37,000 nucleotides of DNA from Owenia fusiformis. Its lineage: Eukaryota; Annelida; Polychaeta; Sabellida; Oweniidae. Positions 1 to 14,000 of the stretch are shown piece after piece. Under the pieces are notes generated by a model. That model searched no databases and was not told where the DNA came from. It saw only the letters and a program-made list of their open reading frames with translations. Numbering within the stretch: the first letter of the stretch is position 1; every line of letters begins with the position of its first letter. The stretch is from positions 1-37,000 of the forward strand of contig CAIIXF020000066.1 in assembly GCA_903813345.2 (NCBI GenBank), in the 5' to 3' direction. The position numbers and the translations under genes are program-made.

Positions 1-719
1 TGTACTTGTAGAGCTCAGTATCCATTACTTGTATGTAGTGGTATAGTAGAACCACATAATAGAGAAAGTTAGTTACAAGTGCAACCCTGAAACATTTTTC
101 ACATGAAACTAAGGTTTTGCAATATTAAGACCTTAAGATGCACATGTAATTTGAAATCTGTATATGCATTTCACACTCTCGTACAATTTGTAATGTCCCA
201 CCCAAGCATTAGATAAAATAAAGTTGATAAAATAAGAACTGGAGACAGGAAAACACGTATTGCATGAATAAGCTAAGAGGTTGAAGACAAAGAACAACAA
301 CATGATATACAAAGGATTTATTTCTGAGAGATCGGAGTTGAAACTATGTATGTGCAGATATTCAAGTATGTGGAGATCAAAATGAATTTGAATCGAAATG
401 TATTCTGAATGTTTCAAAATGTCTTACGCGTGAAACAACAGTTGAGAATCCTCCCATTGGTTCCACGGCCACCTCATTGCAGCCTCCTCTAAATGTTCCT
501 ACACAGTATTTGGTGTCTACTTGACTCTCCTCGTCCGACACAGCAGCACCAAGTAGAAAGGCAGGTTCAGTATGATCTCTATTTGGGACTTGTTTTACCG
601 AACATTGTATTTTACTCGAGGTCGTTGTCTGTGTCTTCTTTTTTGGCTTCTAACAAATTTAAAAAAATTGAAATATCAAGAACAGGAAATTGTAAAATTT
701 CAAGGTAGAGTTGTATTAC
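1..719. other. Left host flank
   Basis: No confident gene. One weak minus-strand exon candidate lies at 428-488: acceptor ATTTAG, donor GTAAGA, reading GGCNEVAVEPMGGFSTVVSR. It does not connect in phase with the last exon I find on the right flank, so I cannot tie it to that gene. Confidence 0.3.
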
Positions 720-1508
720 CCTAGAAGTCCTGACTATTTAATAAAGGAAAAAACCATTTGTTCCTTTTATTTCAGTCAAAAAATAGAAAAAGACCATTGT
801 AAACTGTAATTTTAGAAATGATTTCCTTTATTTCAGATAGACAATTAGTAAATTGCATAACAACATTTATTTTATATTTGTACACCAGTGTTAATATTTG
901 AGTTATTGCTGCCAATAAAAGCTAAAAATATATCAAAAAGTTGATGTGTCAGTTATAGAAATTTCTATTTAAGAGAAATGGCTGCATGTATAGAAATGTC
1001 TATAGCTGATCGGAAATTGTCCGTATAGAAATTTCTATACGAAACAAGCTACCCATTCGTATAGAAATTTCTAAAGTCTAGAAATGTATGCATGTAGAGA
1101 AATGTCTAAAGTAATTGTACATGTTCGTATAGAAATTTCTATACGAGGCAAGCTGACAATGTATAAAGAAATATCTTTACTACAGGAGTGATTCACTGTA
1201 ACTTTAGGATTTCTATCATACCCGATAACTGTCCATATAGAAATTTCTATACGAGTCAAGTCAACAATGTATGTAGAGATATCTATATTAGGGAAATGTC
1301 AGCCTGTATAGAAATTTCTATAGCATACCCGATAACTGTCCGTATAGAAATTTCTATACGAGGCAAGTCAACAATGTATATAGATATCTATATTAGGGAA
1401 ATGTCAACCTGTATAGAAATTTCTATAGCATACTCGATGACTATTCGTATAGAAATTTCTATACGAGGCAAGCTCACAGTGTATTTAGAATGTTACAATA
1501 TTTCTATG
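720..1508 (+). repeat. Left terminal inverted repeat
   Basis: The outer 250 bp (720-970) matches the reverse complement of 28,880-29,130 almost base for base at the tip, with more substitutions inward. From about 954 it becomes the palindrome array. The inner edge is fuzzy, with degenerate units to about 1,508. The outer part includes two short T-rich runs followed by TTTCAG. Confidence 0.85.
954..1463. repeat. Left subterminal array of 16-bp palindromes
   Basis: Perfect or near-perfect copies of TATAGAAATTTCTATA start near 954, 988, 1024, 1060, 1128, 1236, 1307, 1343, 1412 and 1448. Two kinds alternate: one extended to the 20-bp palindrome CGTATAGAAATTTCTATACG, the other flanked by TG and GC. 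A pair plus the spacer between pairs forms a higher-order unit of about 105 bp, clearest at 1236-1463. Spacers also hold weaker half-matched copies (GATATCTATATTA). This resembles an iteron-type protein-binding array. Confidence 0.9.
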
Positions 1509-1591
1509 TTAAACAGCAAAACCGTCTGTTTATAAATGTCTTGGAATTTACAAATTGTTTATAAACCATTTTCAAATACATATTTTCTTGG

Positions 1592-1734
1592 GTATGGCCA
1601 GACATTAGGCAACTACCTCACCAAATATACATTGGGATATAGTCAGGCATAAGGCAAGCGAGGCAACTACCTCACCAAATATACACTGGCATGTAGCCAG
1701 GCAAGAGGCAGGCGAGGCAAGTACCTCGCCAAAA
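1592..1734. repeat. 54-bp tandem repeat, about 2.7 copies
   Basis: The phrase GGCAACTACCTCACCAAATA recurs at about 1,608 and 1,662, with a third, diverged copy at about 1,716 (GGCAAGTACCTCGCC), giving a period of 54 bp. It lies just inside the left terminal repeat and outside gene A. No function is evident. Confidence 0.8.
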
Positions 1735-1925
1735 ATTACAGAAAACATCAATTCAGACAATGTATTTAAAATGTAAAAATTAAGTATTATAAAAATGACT
1801 ACATAAATCAAGAGTAAATTATTTCGAGTTCACCGTTTATCTGGTAAGAACATTGTAAAGTAACTGTTTCATTAGGCCGTTTAGGCGCATCATTGCTACT
1901 ATGTGAGTAATTTTGGGCAAAGATT

Positions 1926-1975
1926 TTTATTAAGTCATAGATTTTTGATTGTGAGAGGGTGCCAAATATTTTATT
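1926..1975 (-). terminator. Candidate polyadenylation signals of gene A
   Basis: Two minus-strand AATAAA hexamers lie at 1,975-1,970 and 1,931-1,926, about 35 and 80 nt downstream of the gene A stop at 2,010. Position and spacing suit a 3' UTR that ends between the coding region and the 54-bp tandem repeat. Confidence 0.5.
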
Positions 1976-2009
1976 TGTGATTTAAAATTTGGCGAGAGGT
2001 TCAAAGACA

Positions 2010-5000
2010 TTAAAATTGTGCTACAAGAGACGAGAGGTATGATAACACTTGTTCTTCACTTTCTTTTAAAAGAATAACCAAGTTGTTCTTTGGAGCATCG
2101 AGGTATCTATCCTGTACGACAAAATAATGATTATCGGGTATTTCCTCACCAATCTTGGCGTAATCCCCTCTATTAATTACTCTCATTTTGTTTGTTATCC
2201 TCATAAGACTGTTAAAATCACTGATAGTTGAAAGTGCCTGCTTGCAATAAAATACTGTATCACGTTCCTTTACTCCAAGAAAGACTTCGCTCTGCCACCT
2301 AGCACAGATGACCTATAAATATAAAAAATATATTTTCTGTGTAGATTTATCACTCTGGTGATATATAAATATTAACTTAAGTTCATCAATTTCAGAGTAA
2401 AATGTTTTATTATTTATTACGTCATAAATAATATAACTTTGTACTTCCACTTTAAATGTAATCTTGATAAAGCTAGTTGGATGATTAGGGAAACATCGAT
2501 AATAAAACATTTTACTATTAAGTTAATGAACTTAAGTTATTATAAAAAATATCATTTTTAAAAGTTATATAGATCGCAGCATATTTCAATCTCTAGTAGA
2601 CTAGTCTTAAATTATGGACGCGATTTCACGCGTTCGAAAGTGTTTTCAAATATTCCATTAAAAGTGTTATAGTTAATGCGATTTTAACCTTGAAATTAAT
2701 CCTTAATGATTTCAGATTTAACCTTTAATCAATATACAACATCAAGATTATTTTGTGTTCTGTTATTTATATCAAGGATCATTATATACATTTTCATCAT
2801 TCTACATAATTTGTTGGTGTAAATCTTAACATTAATCATCATTAATTGAAGGAAATTAACAGAGTAAACTAAATATGGACATACATCTCTGTATCTTTTC
2901 CTCTGTGGCTCCGCGCTGCTGTTTGTAGCCTATAAATAAATGAAATTGCATTTTATGATTGTTCATTTTACATATGTGAAATAAGGCTTACCATATCACA
3001 TATGAATGAGCACACATAAAAACAGCTACACTATTTACCGGACATTCATATTTTGTTAATATAGCTGTAATATACGAAATAAGCTAAATTATTATGCGGC
3101 TTGCTTAGTCAAGTATTCTTATTATATACTGATTTTAAATTGAGAAAAACGAATTTGCGTGAACGTTTTCCAACGCTAGAGGGTTTTCAGAATACATATT
3201 TAGACCTTAAGTTCTTCTTTTAAAACGTAAATTCACTCACCTGTTTGTCAATTTTTTCTGTTCGCCTCCTCTTAGCATCTTCTGGCGCACCTTGTAACAA
3301 AAAATTAATAATAATAAATCAATGTGACATTTTCCGCGGAGCTAACCAAGAAAAATCCCCACACAACTCATCGAAATACTAGTTAGTATAATATCATCAT
3401 TTTTGAAAATGTTAAATTAAAGAATTATGATTCAAAGACATTCGTTGTTCTGAATGAACGAATAAAACTCACGTACATGTCCCATATATCTCTCCAGGGA
3501 CGTTTCTCTTAGTTTGGCCTAGTTTCCTATGGGACTCTGTAAAATATGATTTGTATTGTTATTGTTATTATCACATGTAATAGGCATGCACAATTGATGC
3601 AGTTAGTAAATAAAGCATAATAAAGTACAGTATTATTGTGATTGAAATGTTGATATATTTTACACAATTCTCCCTGAGACTACATTATCAGCACAAAGTA
3701 TATATTTGCATGTGTTTTATGAATCAGATATATCACCAGTCTAGTTATTCGAAGCTGCGTGACCAAATGACTAACCATTGGCTTGTGCATGCTTCATAAC
3801 ACCCATTGTCTTTTTTGTCGTCACATGTTTCATTGACAAATATTTTGGGAAATATCAGAAAAGTGATTCGATTATTACCGTAAGGTATTTCTACAGATAG
3901 GGCATCATCATCCTCTGGAATAGAAGTGACTGTAAGAGTATCTTCGATGGGGGTGGTTGTATTTTCTCTCATCTGGAAGTTAAAAATGATAAATTAATGT
4001 CATAGGCCAGGAGACACGTGTACATGTTATACCTAAGAAATGATGTGTATTGGGTTATTGATCAAGAATAACAATTCCATTTATATACAGTGAATAAAAC
4101 GGGTCATCAGAATGTATTTTTAAACTGATTTGCAAATGACACTTTTAAAGTATGATATTTACACAGTAACTTCAATAACCTCTATCTATGCAACTAATAT
4201 AATTATATGTAGCTAATAAAGTACAAAAATCAATCTTCCGTTTGGGTCAAAACAGAACTTATCAACATCACGTAACATTTCGAGATTGTAGTTATTTACA
4301 AAATCACTCCTACTTCCACCCCTACCCAAACAAACTACTTAGATGAGCAAAGCTATTACAAGAGTTGATTGTCATGTTGAACTTTGAACCTTGAACATGC
4401 TATAGCAAATGGCCCATCAAGTGTCATATTGATTTAAATTCATAATATTGTTCAGTACTTCAAGAATCAAGTATCATAAATGATAATGACAATTGCTGTG
4501 GAGGGCTGTTTGATGGGTGGAACTTTAGGATTAAATTATCACGATTATCATACAAAGTATTTGCAAACAAGAAAGCAACTTACTAAACTGACCTACTGGC
4601 CACCTTGCTTTGAGAAGACTTGGAACAAGGTATACCTAACAGTAAATTGTATGAGATATATTAAAAGCTAATGATCAGAAGTTCAGCAGTACTACTTGAG
4701 ACCAAAAAGTCCAGGCAAACAGGAGGTAGGGGGATTGTGGAGTAGATATTTTACTTTTATTTATTCTCTTGTTATCATACCTGATACAGTCAGGTATAGA
4801 ACAATCTGAACGAAAATCCCATGGCATACGAATTAGTTCCGCGTTTGCCTTTTGGGAAAATACTACAATTACCCCTCGTCCCAGAAGATATATTTCATAA
4901 CATCTAGTTGGCCCTTACTTGATCAAAAAATGACATAGGAAGTAAAAGGCAATTACCTGTCGCAGCTTCTGCTCTAACAAGGCCACGGTTTGTGCATAGC

Positions 5001-8000
5001 GTATAGCTTCCTTCTCCATACTTTCACACTTTTCCTTCAGCTTCCTACGCAATTCTGCCTCCTTTGCGGTATGATGGCTTTTTAGTTCATCAATTTGCTG
5101 TAAATAATGAACATGTCAATGTACACGTTTGAGGGCAGAACATGACAAAACAAGATATGTTGATAATTGTCATGGTAAATTTTTAGAAAGCATCAATTTA
5201 AGAGAGAATGCATTAAGAAATATTAACTTTTATCTACTCATTTTAGATTATTTATTTTGTATGATTGATTCTATATACTGTACCACAGTTTTGAAACCAT
5301 AGTTAAATAGACGTATCTAACAAATTAATAAATTGGAAATTTAATGTTTAGCCATCGACATGGTATCGACCCCTGAGGATCAAACATGCACACATTCTTG
5401 CATGAATCCTTACGTTTTCGTAAAATAATGGTTAACCATACCCTTTCATACTTGTCTTTGACTTTGTTCATCTTGAGTTCCATCTCACTGGCTAGATTTT
5501 CTGCAGTACGCGCCCTTGCTAATGCTGCATCTACCTGTTCCTCTAACTGTAAAATATGTAAATGTATTATATTTTTAGAATCTTGAAAAAGACTAGGAGA
5601 TAAAAGTCGAAAGTCTCGATGAAATGAAACATATAATCTGAAGTAAAGAATAAGCGTGTTTCGATGTATATAAACCAGAGAGATGAACTTGCATATTACT
5701 GTAAATATAATGTTTATCCTAATAAATTGCATATAGCGTTAACCTTGTTAACAATACAGTATATATTAATGCAAGTAAACACTGTTCTCACAACATGTAT
5801 AGGTTTAAGAGTTAGTTTTCCTCTCCTATCTTTTAAAAGGATTTCAAGAATATGTACCTTACCATGCAATGCTTACCTTTCTGACGGTAGCTTCTTTCTT
5901 CTTTAGCTCAGACTGAATATCATGCACCTGTTTATCTGTGGCACCCTTCCCGATTGATTGATTGACGTAGTCGCTCTGAAATATATGCATTTTACAATTG
6001 TGAAGGTCTATGTACCGAGCTGTGCTTATCAACATAAAAGGAAATACAATTTATCTTGTTGAACCATGGACATACCGGTACAGAAAGTCCATGATTAAAC
6101 TTTCCAATTACATTTGTCTGTTTTAAAATAATAACACTGTCCTAAACATAAAATGCACAAGAAGTAAAGGTAGAGTGTTCGATGCGATTTTTACAAGAAC
6201 TAATTCAATATTAATGGAGAACCGTTATATCAGACCTCGGAAGTAAACCTAAATTTCAACATGCGAACAACCGATCCAATAGTACTATTTCGTGTTTGTG
6301 TGCATCTTTAAATTAATAAGAATAAAAACAGGACGTTTCAGTAAAAAAAATTGAAAAGTCCAGCATAATTTGTCCGGTTGTGAATTGTCACTATGGTATG
6401 CTAGGATACTTGATAACATTTACCAGTTGTCTGCCATTATCAATACACTCGCGACTGTCATCCAGGCCTTCTTCCATCCTATACTGTGCCGCTAAAGAAG
6501 CATTTGATCTGAAATACAGGGTGGTAAAAAAAAATGGAAACCCTAATACCATTTTCCTCATATCTTTGTCATTTTGAAAAATAACTCCCTTATGTTTTAC
6601 ACATTTGTACATCATTTCATTTTCTACCAGCCTACTTTATTTCATGACCATCAGATTGATAGTCACAATGTTACAGTACTTTACAGTACTTTAAAGAACA
6701 TGCCCAGTAGCCACTTTTGCGCTGTGGGGAAACCTGTATTCATCGTCTAAATTGTCCCTTCCTGTTGGGATATGACAGAGATAGAGTATAATTATGAGAA
6801 TGACCTCAGGACAATTGCAAACCTCAAAAGTGAGATCATTTGTGTCATTCAGGCCATTCGGATCATTGACAACTGTGCTGTTTTGCCTACAGCGCTACAA
6901 TGGCCAAATCTGAAGCATGCTATTCAAAGTGCTGTAAAATTGTGACTATCAGTCTGATGGTCATGAAATATTGTAGGGTGGTAGGAAATTGAATGATGCA
7001 CAAATGTGTGATATATCAGGAAGTAAATCCTTAAAGTGACAAAGATATAAGGAAAATGCAGGGTTTCCATTTTCTGACCACCTTGTACATGGATACATCG
7101 ATGAACTTGATACAAATTGTGCTTTGCGCTTACAATCCGCGGCTAGATACACGAAGGGGACTTATAAATACAGTATACGAAATGTTTGATTTATACTTAT
7201 ATCCTCTGGCAAGGTTAAAATCACCATATATCTAGATTATTGCATTCTGATGAGACTACTTACACCAACCTTTTTTTCTGGCCCGGTTTCTTGACAGCAA
7301 GGAATTCTTTGTATGTCATTTCACCATTGTTGGTCTTAACAACGTGTTGCCAGCAGTCCTTTGTTACATTTATCATTGATGTCTGCTTCATTTGGCCAGA
7401 TGGTTGTGATTTAATTTCCCCCCTCTCCCATTTGTTCATAAACGTATTGACAGCGTTCCATTTGTCATTGGGTAGCTCGGCAATTCGCGTGTAGTTTTGG
7501 TAACTACTTGCGAGCTTCTGTTTGTCCTTAAAATACAACATCCAATTGTAAATTATAACATAAAACACTACCTGTACATATAATACTGAATATTGGTTGC
7601 ATAATGCATTTTTATTGGTTATTAAAATAATAGATAAGTATGAGTGCAACATCTTAGATACCATAATCTTTTATTGTAATTAAGATTGTCGTTTACGGTA
7701 GCTATATAATCATAGTGTTACCTCTATCCGTAGAATTGAGCATAACGTATTCCGCCATAACGTGTTAACTTCTTTTGGCAATACGTCTGGTATTATATCC
7801 GTATCCAATATCTTCACTAGCTGCCTTCTGAAAAGCTTAACCATATCGGGATAAGTTTTCTTCAGATGTGTCCCCATCACCTCGTTGTGATCCATCCCAA
7901 GTTTTAAGATCTGCGTATTTGACAAGCCCCAGTACACCTGTGGATTACATTAAATCTCATATGTCAGCTATAAGACCAGTATACTCTTTTAACATTTAAA

Positions 8001-11000
8001 ATATGAATAAAATCAATAAAATACACGTTATATTTACATGTTAACATTTTTCACTCTATTATTTTTAGAATTAGAATTGCAAAAGGCATTGCGATTTGAT
8101 ATTCAATATCATATAAATTTAGTATACCTTAATGCACCATTTGCTAAATTTTGACTCATCACTGCACCCATCTTTCAAATGAAGTTCTTTGAGGGCAGCC
8201 AAAGTGTGATTCCCTCCTATCACTTCGACCGTGTGCAGCCCTTCCTCCACAGCTGCTTTGTCTATGGGAACAGATGATGTGATGTTCCCCAGCATAATGG
8301 TGAAGCTGGCATCTGGCCTAGCTTCAATTGATTTTCTGATCTTTTCCACCTGTGAACTGTGCAAGTCTCGTACCCGGTTCACATCAGATGGAGACTCCAA
8401 ACATCTAATTGGGACTGTGATGAAGTCACCTAAACAGAGTTGAACAAAATTATTATAGACTGCAGCTAGGCAGCTATTTTCAAATGTGTAAGACCAATGG
8501 TATGCATTGACCAAATGGGAAATAACCGAAGTTAAAATTTCAAGGAGATAAAACTTCAAAAACTGATTCAGTACAAATATACAGTAATGATAATGTTATC
8601 GTTCTTTTCAAAAAGTGTTCTCTCTGATTATCTTTAAATCATTTAGGAATACCAATGTGTATTTGTAAAGTGTATACGTATTTCGATGAGTTGATTAATC
8701 ATTATATGCGTTGCTAACATCAAATAAAATGAAACTATTAGCATACCAATAAGTTGCGCCTTGACCGCAAGATCTGTTTCTCCACTGGCCCCTACGGGGT
8801 TGATCGAACGTTGACTTTGCCTATCTTTTGAGACTGGAGATGTCTGGAATAAAAGTAAAAAAGTACAAATAGACGATCGCAAAACAAGCGAGCGACCAAT
8901 GACACATTCCCTATGTGAAATATATAAGCGAGGATCCAACGTCTTGTAGCAAGACTAAGTTAATACGAAACGTATATAAATAAAATGCCTGAATGTCCCT
9001 ATTTTCATGGTAGTCTTCTTATCTTAAAAATCTTTAAATCGTGTTGAAATGTGATCAGTGTATATTACACTAATAGCTCTACTTATTGCAATTATTCATA
9101 GTAACTGATCCACTCTGGTCCACAAGTTAATTCTACATTTCGTGATTCGCTCTTTGATCAGAACGTTCGCAAATATGTACTGAAAAAGCACTAAAAAAGG
9201 ACAACATTTGATTGGTCAATATTTTCTCACTATGCATTTCGCGTAGCTATTTGCGTGACCCGAAAGTTCTAAATCAAACTAATTACGCAATTTTGTTTTT
9301 ACACCCGCACGCTAAATAAAACAATGACAACATCGGAAGTATTCTTCTTTGTCATTGCTTTAATAGTCAGTATACGGAGTTTAATCAATAAACGTTTTCA
9401 ACGTAACTCTATGATGTAATTTGAAAATGAATACTTTTATTCAGTTGATGCATCGATGTTGCAGTTTGTAGTGCGGTAAGATTGGCATGAAAGTATTGAA
9501 AGTCGAATGGAATTATTTTTTCCAATATGGCGACTAGTCAACTGATCATGTGACCTTCTCTTCCGGAATATTTTCTCACTTTTCAATCATCGTTTTTACC
9601 ACGCTATGAATCAATACAATGAAAAAAATAGCTGTTATATTAAGATTAATAAGAGATCAATCGTTTATAATATTTTTTTTCTGTACCCTCGTACGGAGAT
9701 ATGAACGAATATACATGATATCGTTTGAAAAATAGGTGTGAAAATCCCCATGTTAAACCTATGAGGGAAAACAAGGAAGTATAAATTTGTTCCTCCGCGA
9801 ACTGCATCATGGGAAATATTTTGACCTTATAAGGAAAGATTTTCGCGTCTCCTCTTTTGAAGAGGGAACAGCGATTTCGGCAATTCTGAATTGGCATTGA
9901 TCGCGTTACTGGTTTTTAAAACATAATTTACTCTTGTTCCCGCAATAGGTCTGAAAGTGTCATCACAGTGGACATTTGAAGTTTATTTGATGTTTTGATA
10001 TGTGATTGGCCTTAATGTCGTCTCGATGGCTTAACTAATGTACAAGAGTGAAGCCAATGATAAAATTAAACTTAGATGTATGACTGACCAAAATTGAATT
10101 TAACATGAATTTAGGTGTACCCTGTTGTTGTAACAGACTTCATATAAATCATGATTAGGTATCGTTGATACTATTGGCCTAGCGATATTATCAAAATTCA
10201 GTCATATCACTTTTAACGATACATGCGATAGTTTATAATTTACTTGTAACCATACATATTTTTAACTCCTTGACATGTATTTATGTCTCGCAATGTACGG
10301 GGACCGACAGATATTATCTCCCAAATACTTAAAACATGTCCATGCATAATGAACCTGATCACCTCTGAAAAATTCAGCAATGCCAAACGCCATCGGTCCA
10401 ATGCATTATTAAATCTAATTTTGTAAAGAATGATAACGTCTTTTACTTAATACTCATTCCTCATAGTTTTATCAATAATGTTATAAAAGGTCTTGCATCC
10501 TTTATATTAACCAACTGACTATTTTATATTTTGTTTTATTCATATACTTTATTTTACTATCAAGAGAACTTGTGAGAGTATGTTCATCTTTTAGTAAGTT
10601 GGGCGTAAACTGACCCAAACAGAAGGCGTGTGGTATGTCATGGTCAATGACCATGACTGACCACTTACATAAATATTTCGCCTTGAATCATGAAATCGTA
10701 ATTGCGAGATGGTATCCTCCAATTCAAAAATAGCATAATTTCGAAGTTTAATCCAAAAATAGTTGCAAAAATAATACATCTTGCATCCACAAAACCTAGG
10801 CTGAAAAGTGACTACAATTACAGTAGGATCTAGTGAGTCAAATAAAATATTAAACAATTAATCATCTTCATAACAAAAGCTGATCTTTCCTCATGCGGCT
10901 CAATGAGGTTAACATTCTATGAGGTTACTCATTCTATGTCAGGGACATAGAATGAGTAAAACAATAAATTACAAAGTCAGTAAAAGGACAGAGCGAGGAA

Positions 11001-14000
11001 AATAATTAAAAAGATATTCCAGGTATACTGCTCGTTGGGTCAATAATTGTCATTCAAGGTTATTGAATTAGTAAAACAATAAATTACGAAGTCAGTGAAA
11101 GTACAGAGTGAGGGGAGCAATTAAAATTATAATCCCTTTCAGGTATATGAGAAATGAGACCCTTCTCACTGAGATCTATCCCAGTAGGTCATTGAGCCCA
11201 GGCTCCTTTATATGATATTAAATTTCAAAATTCACAACGATATTTATTGGATGCAAGAAAATATGAGTAAACCTAATTACACAGGAACGGGGGCATTTTT
11301 AGCACTTGACAGCATTCATATATAACAGTATATTATTTGAATATAATTTTTGCGATCGTGATGTTCTTTGTACTACAAAAAGTTATCATGTGATTTACAT
11401 CTGGTTTGTTTTATCTGAAAGGAAGTGAATACATTGAGAATTAGGTGGAATTTTATGTAGATTAAATAAGTATTTCTGATTTTGCAAAGAATGTTCAAAC
11501 CCCAGAAACCGTTTGAGGGTTAAATAAATATATGAGTAGCCACTAGTGACAAAATTATAATTAAATAAATAGGAGTAGCCACCACATACGAAACAAAGAA
11601 TAGCATAAATTTGAGGAATATTAAAGCTTTAAATGTATAAAATCGCTCTGCCCACTTGTTGTCGGGATATTCTAAAATGCCACCCCTGATTGAATGTTGA
11701 CTTCGCCTCTGTATAATGTATATAAACATACTTAAGCCAAATCAAATGTTTTATATATTAAAATATAACCAATATTTTTTATTTTTCATTTACATGTATT
11801 TCAATAAGTTGGTTTTTAATTTTTATATTAATGAAACTTTCATTTCTCATCAAAATGATCTGATCAGAAAATCAATGACAAAAATCAGATAGAAAAATAC
11901 ATTGACCATCAGACGCACAAGTGTTTCAAACCTTAACATTTTGATAACTGTTAAAATGTGAGTTTGATGCATAAATTCCAGTCAGCCTTGTGATTATTTA
12001 GTTGGGGTTTAGTAAGTTTTTAGTAAGTTGAAGTTGGGTTAAACATCACAACACACAAACTATTATAGATGTGAGTCAAAATTGCATGGTCAGTACAAAG
12101 TTTGGAAACCGTTCAAACCGTTGAATAGAACAGAAATAGAACCATTCTCGCGAGCATGATTGACTGTTGGTATTTAGGTATACATATCCTCAATACATGA
12201 TACGAACATAATAAATTACACAATATAATAAAATAAGAAGGATTGACCAGTTGTTTGTTGTCAAGTTGACGACAAATAATTGTTTATTATCCCGGGTTTA
12301 TTATAAAGTTAGAAAACAAACACATTTGGAGCTAATTTTTAATTGATATTAATGAATTGCCACTGAATGATAGTGTTAATGATATAGTTATCGCAAGCAA
12401 ACCCAGGGCTACACTGATAACAGCAGCAGGTTTTAATTAGTCTGGTACTTGTGCTATATGGTTGCTGATTTATGGCCATTACTTGGGGTTGTTAAGCCTT
12501 GTCGAATTACAAGTCTGGTGTTCGTATGTATCATACCTAAGAGGTGGTCCTCTATTTTAGCCATATCATATCATAATTTTCAATTCATGAATATCATCAT
12601 TAGGGATATAACGGGACGATTATAATGTATTTTCTGAGATGAGGGGTATACTTCCGTTATTTGTTGATCGCCCCACGTATTTCATAAAGTTAAAGCGTGG
12701 AATATGTTAATCAGTTACACTCTGTGTGGTTTAAGCGATCGAGTAAGTTTGACCATTTTGTCCGAATGTTTAGATTGCGATTTGACCAAAGTTACATTTA
12801 ACTACACGTAACAATTATACATGTAGATGAGAAGATCATTCACTGAAAATTTCATGGAAAAATATCAAGTATTGATAAAGTTAGAGCAAATACTGCATTA
12901 CTTCTGGGACAACCCTCTTATAAATAAGATCTCTCAAATACCTAAGAACCATGTTTTATATTGTATCAAAAAGGTTACCTGATATATCACTCTGATAAAG
13001 CACTATTGAGTCAACATTTGTATTGAGATATTATTTTACCCATCCATTGTAGTTTTACACTTTGCTGACACTGGTTACATAATATTATTGCTATGTTTAT
13101 TTCAAACCGCATAGTATCTTTCAACTTTAATCGAAGTTAAAATATCGAATAAAAGGTTGTTCTAGGTTTCCGGACCACGTGTAATCAAATGCAAAGTGGT
13201 TTATAGTTTCTAAAAGCGTCCTTCCGAATGCTAATAATTTCCGTATACTGAACTGTCAATGTCAGCAAATATGAAGTTAATATGAGTTGCTTACTTTCAA
13301 GACAAGATATGAAATATATAATTTAAGGTCACATTCTTAAGCTCTCCTTAATTTCCAAAGTTTGAATCAAACCTCAATAAAAGTTCATACTTATTATTCC
13401 TTGTAAAATTATATTCCCATATTTGGTGAATCGAGGTAATGCCTAATTTTCAAAAAATTCAAAATATTGTTTTGTTTTTTGCTGTGTCGCTACTTGCCAG
13501 AGAACCTACTTTAACAAAAAGAACAATTATCTTATACTCACCAAATCCAAGTTACATGTATCAGCATCGTCTACAAAGGAACTTAGCTGTTGTTGTGATA
13601 ATGGATCGGGCAAACCTGAAAAAGCAATATACTATTTTATGACACATCAAATCCAGAACGCCATTTAAATTGGAACGCCATATCGATCTTATGAACTTTA
13701 ACAAGCAATATTTAAGTTGTGTTCAAACATAGTTGGAATAGCAAAATAACGAGCCACTGCAACATAGTTTATACTTTACTTGTATTTACACTCACATTTC
13801 CGACCGGTTTCCTCCCAAAGATTGCAGAACAACGTTCTTGACACTCTAGTTGCCGCCTCTAGAAACCTTTTGCTAAAATCGTTCTTTCCGGTTTGTAAGG
13901 ACCGCAGATGCACGGTTGTGTCTGCTGCTTTCTCGAGGACATGGTCCCAAATAAGCATCTGTAATTGAAATATATGTTGAAAACAAGTGTGCACCTTTAC

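Larger units (their letters stand above)
8844..13541. other. Long intron of gene A (between exons 3 and 4)
   Basis: This 4.7 kb stretch has no coding exon I can support on either strand. It contains the inverted dispersed repeat copy at 10.5-10.7 kb, a perfect hairpin at 10,926, and a 115-bp-period duplication at 10,955-11,148. The rest is AT-rich unique-looking sequence. Confidence 0.6.

Noticed and set aside
954-1463. CRISPR array
   Set aside because: Units are palindromes with related, not unique, spacers, in an intron-bearing animal genome, mirrored at both ends of an element.
1188-1535. Open frame with repeated RIEISI motifs across the left array
   Set aside because: It is produced by translating the TATAGAAATTTCTATA palindrome; the same pattern appears on both strands of the right array.
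3473-3476. Stronger GTGAGT donor at exon 13 of gene A
   Set aside because: Using it puts a stop early in exon 14; the weaker GTACGT four bases upstream keeps an open, basic frame. RNA data would settle it.
3745-3878. Read-through of gene A exon 12 to a stop at 3,745 as the gene's end
   Set aside because: A donor at 3,878 joins exon 13 in phase, and four further exons continue the frame with a longer conserved-looking C-terminus. It remains possible as a minor form.
7240-7494. Plus-strand open frame
   Set aside because: It is the antisense shadow of gene A exon 7, which has splice sites and in-phase neighbours.
10591-10857. Minus-strand open frame of 88 codons as an exon of gene A
   Set aside because: It covers the dispersed repeat, has no convincing splice borders, and gene A exons 3 and 4 already join in phase across it.
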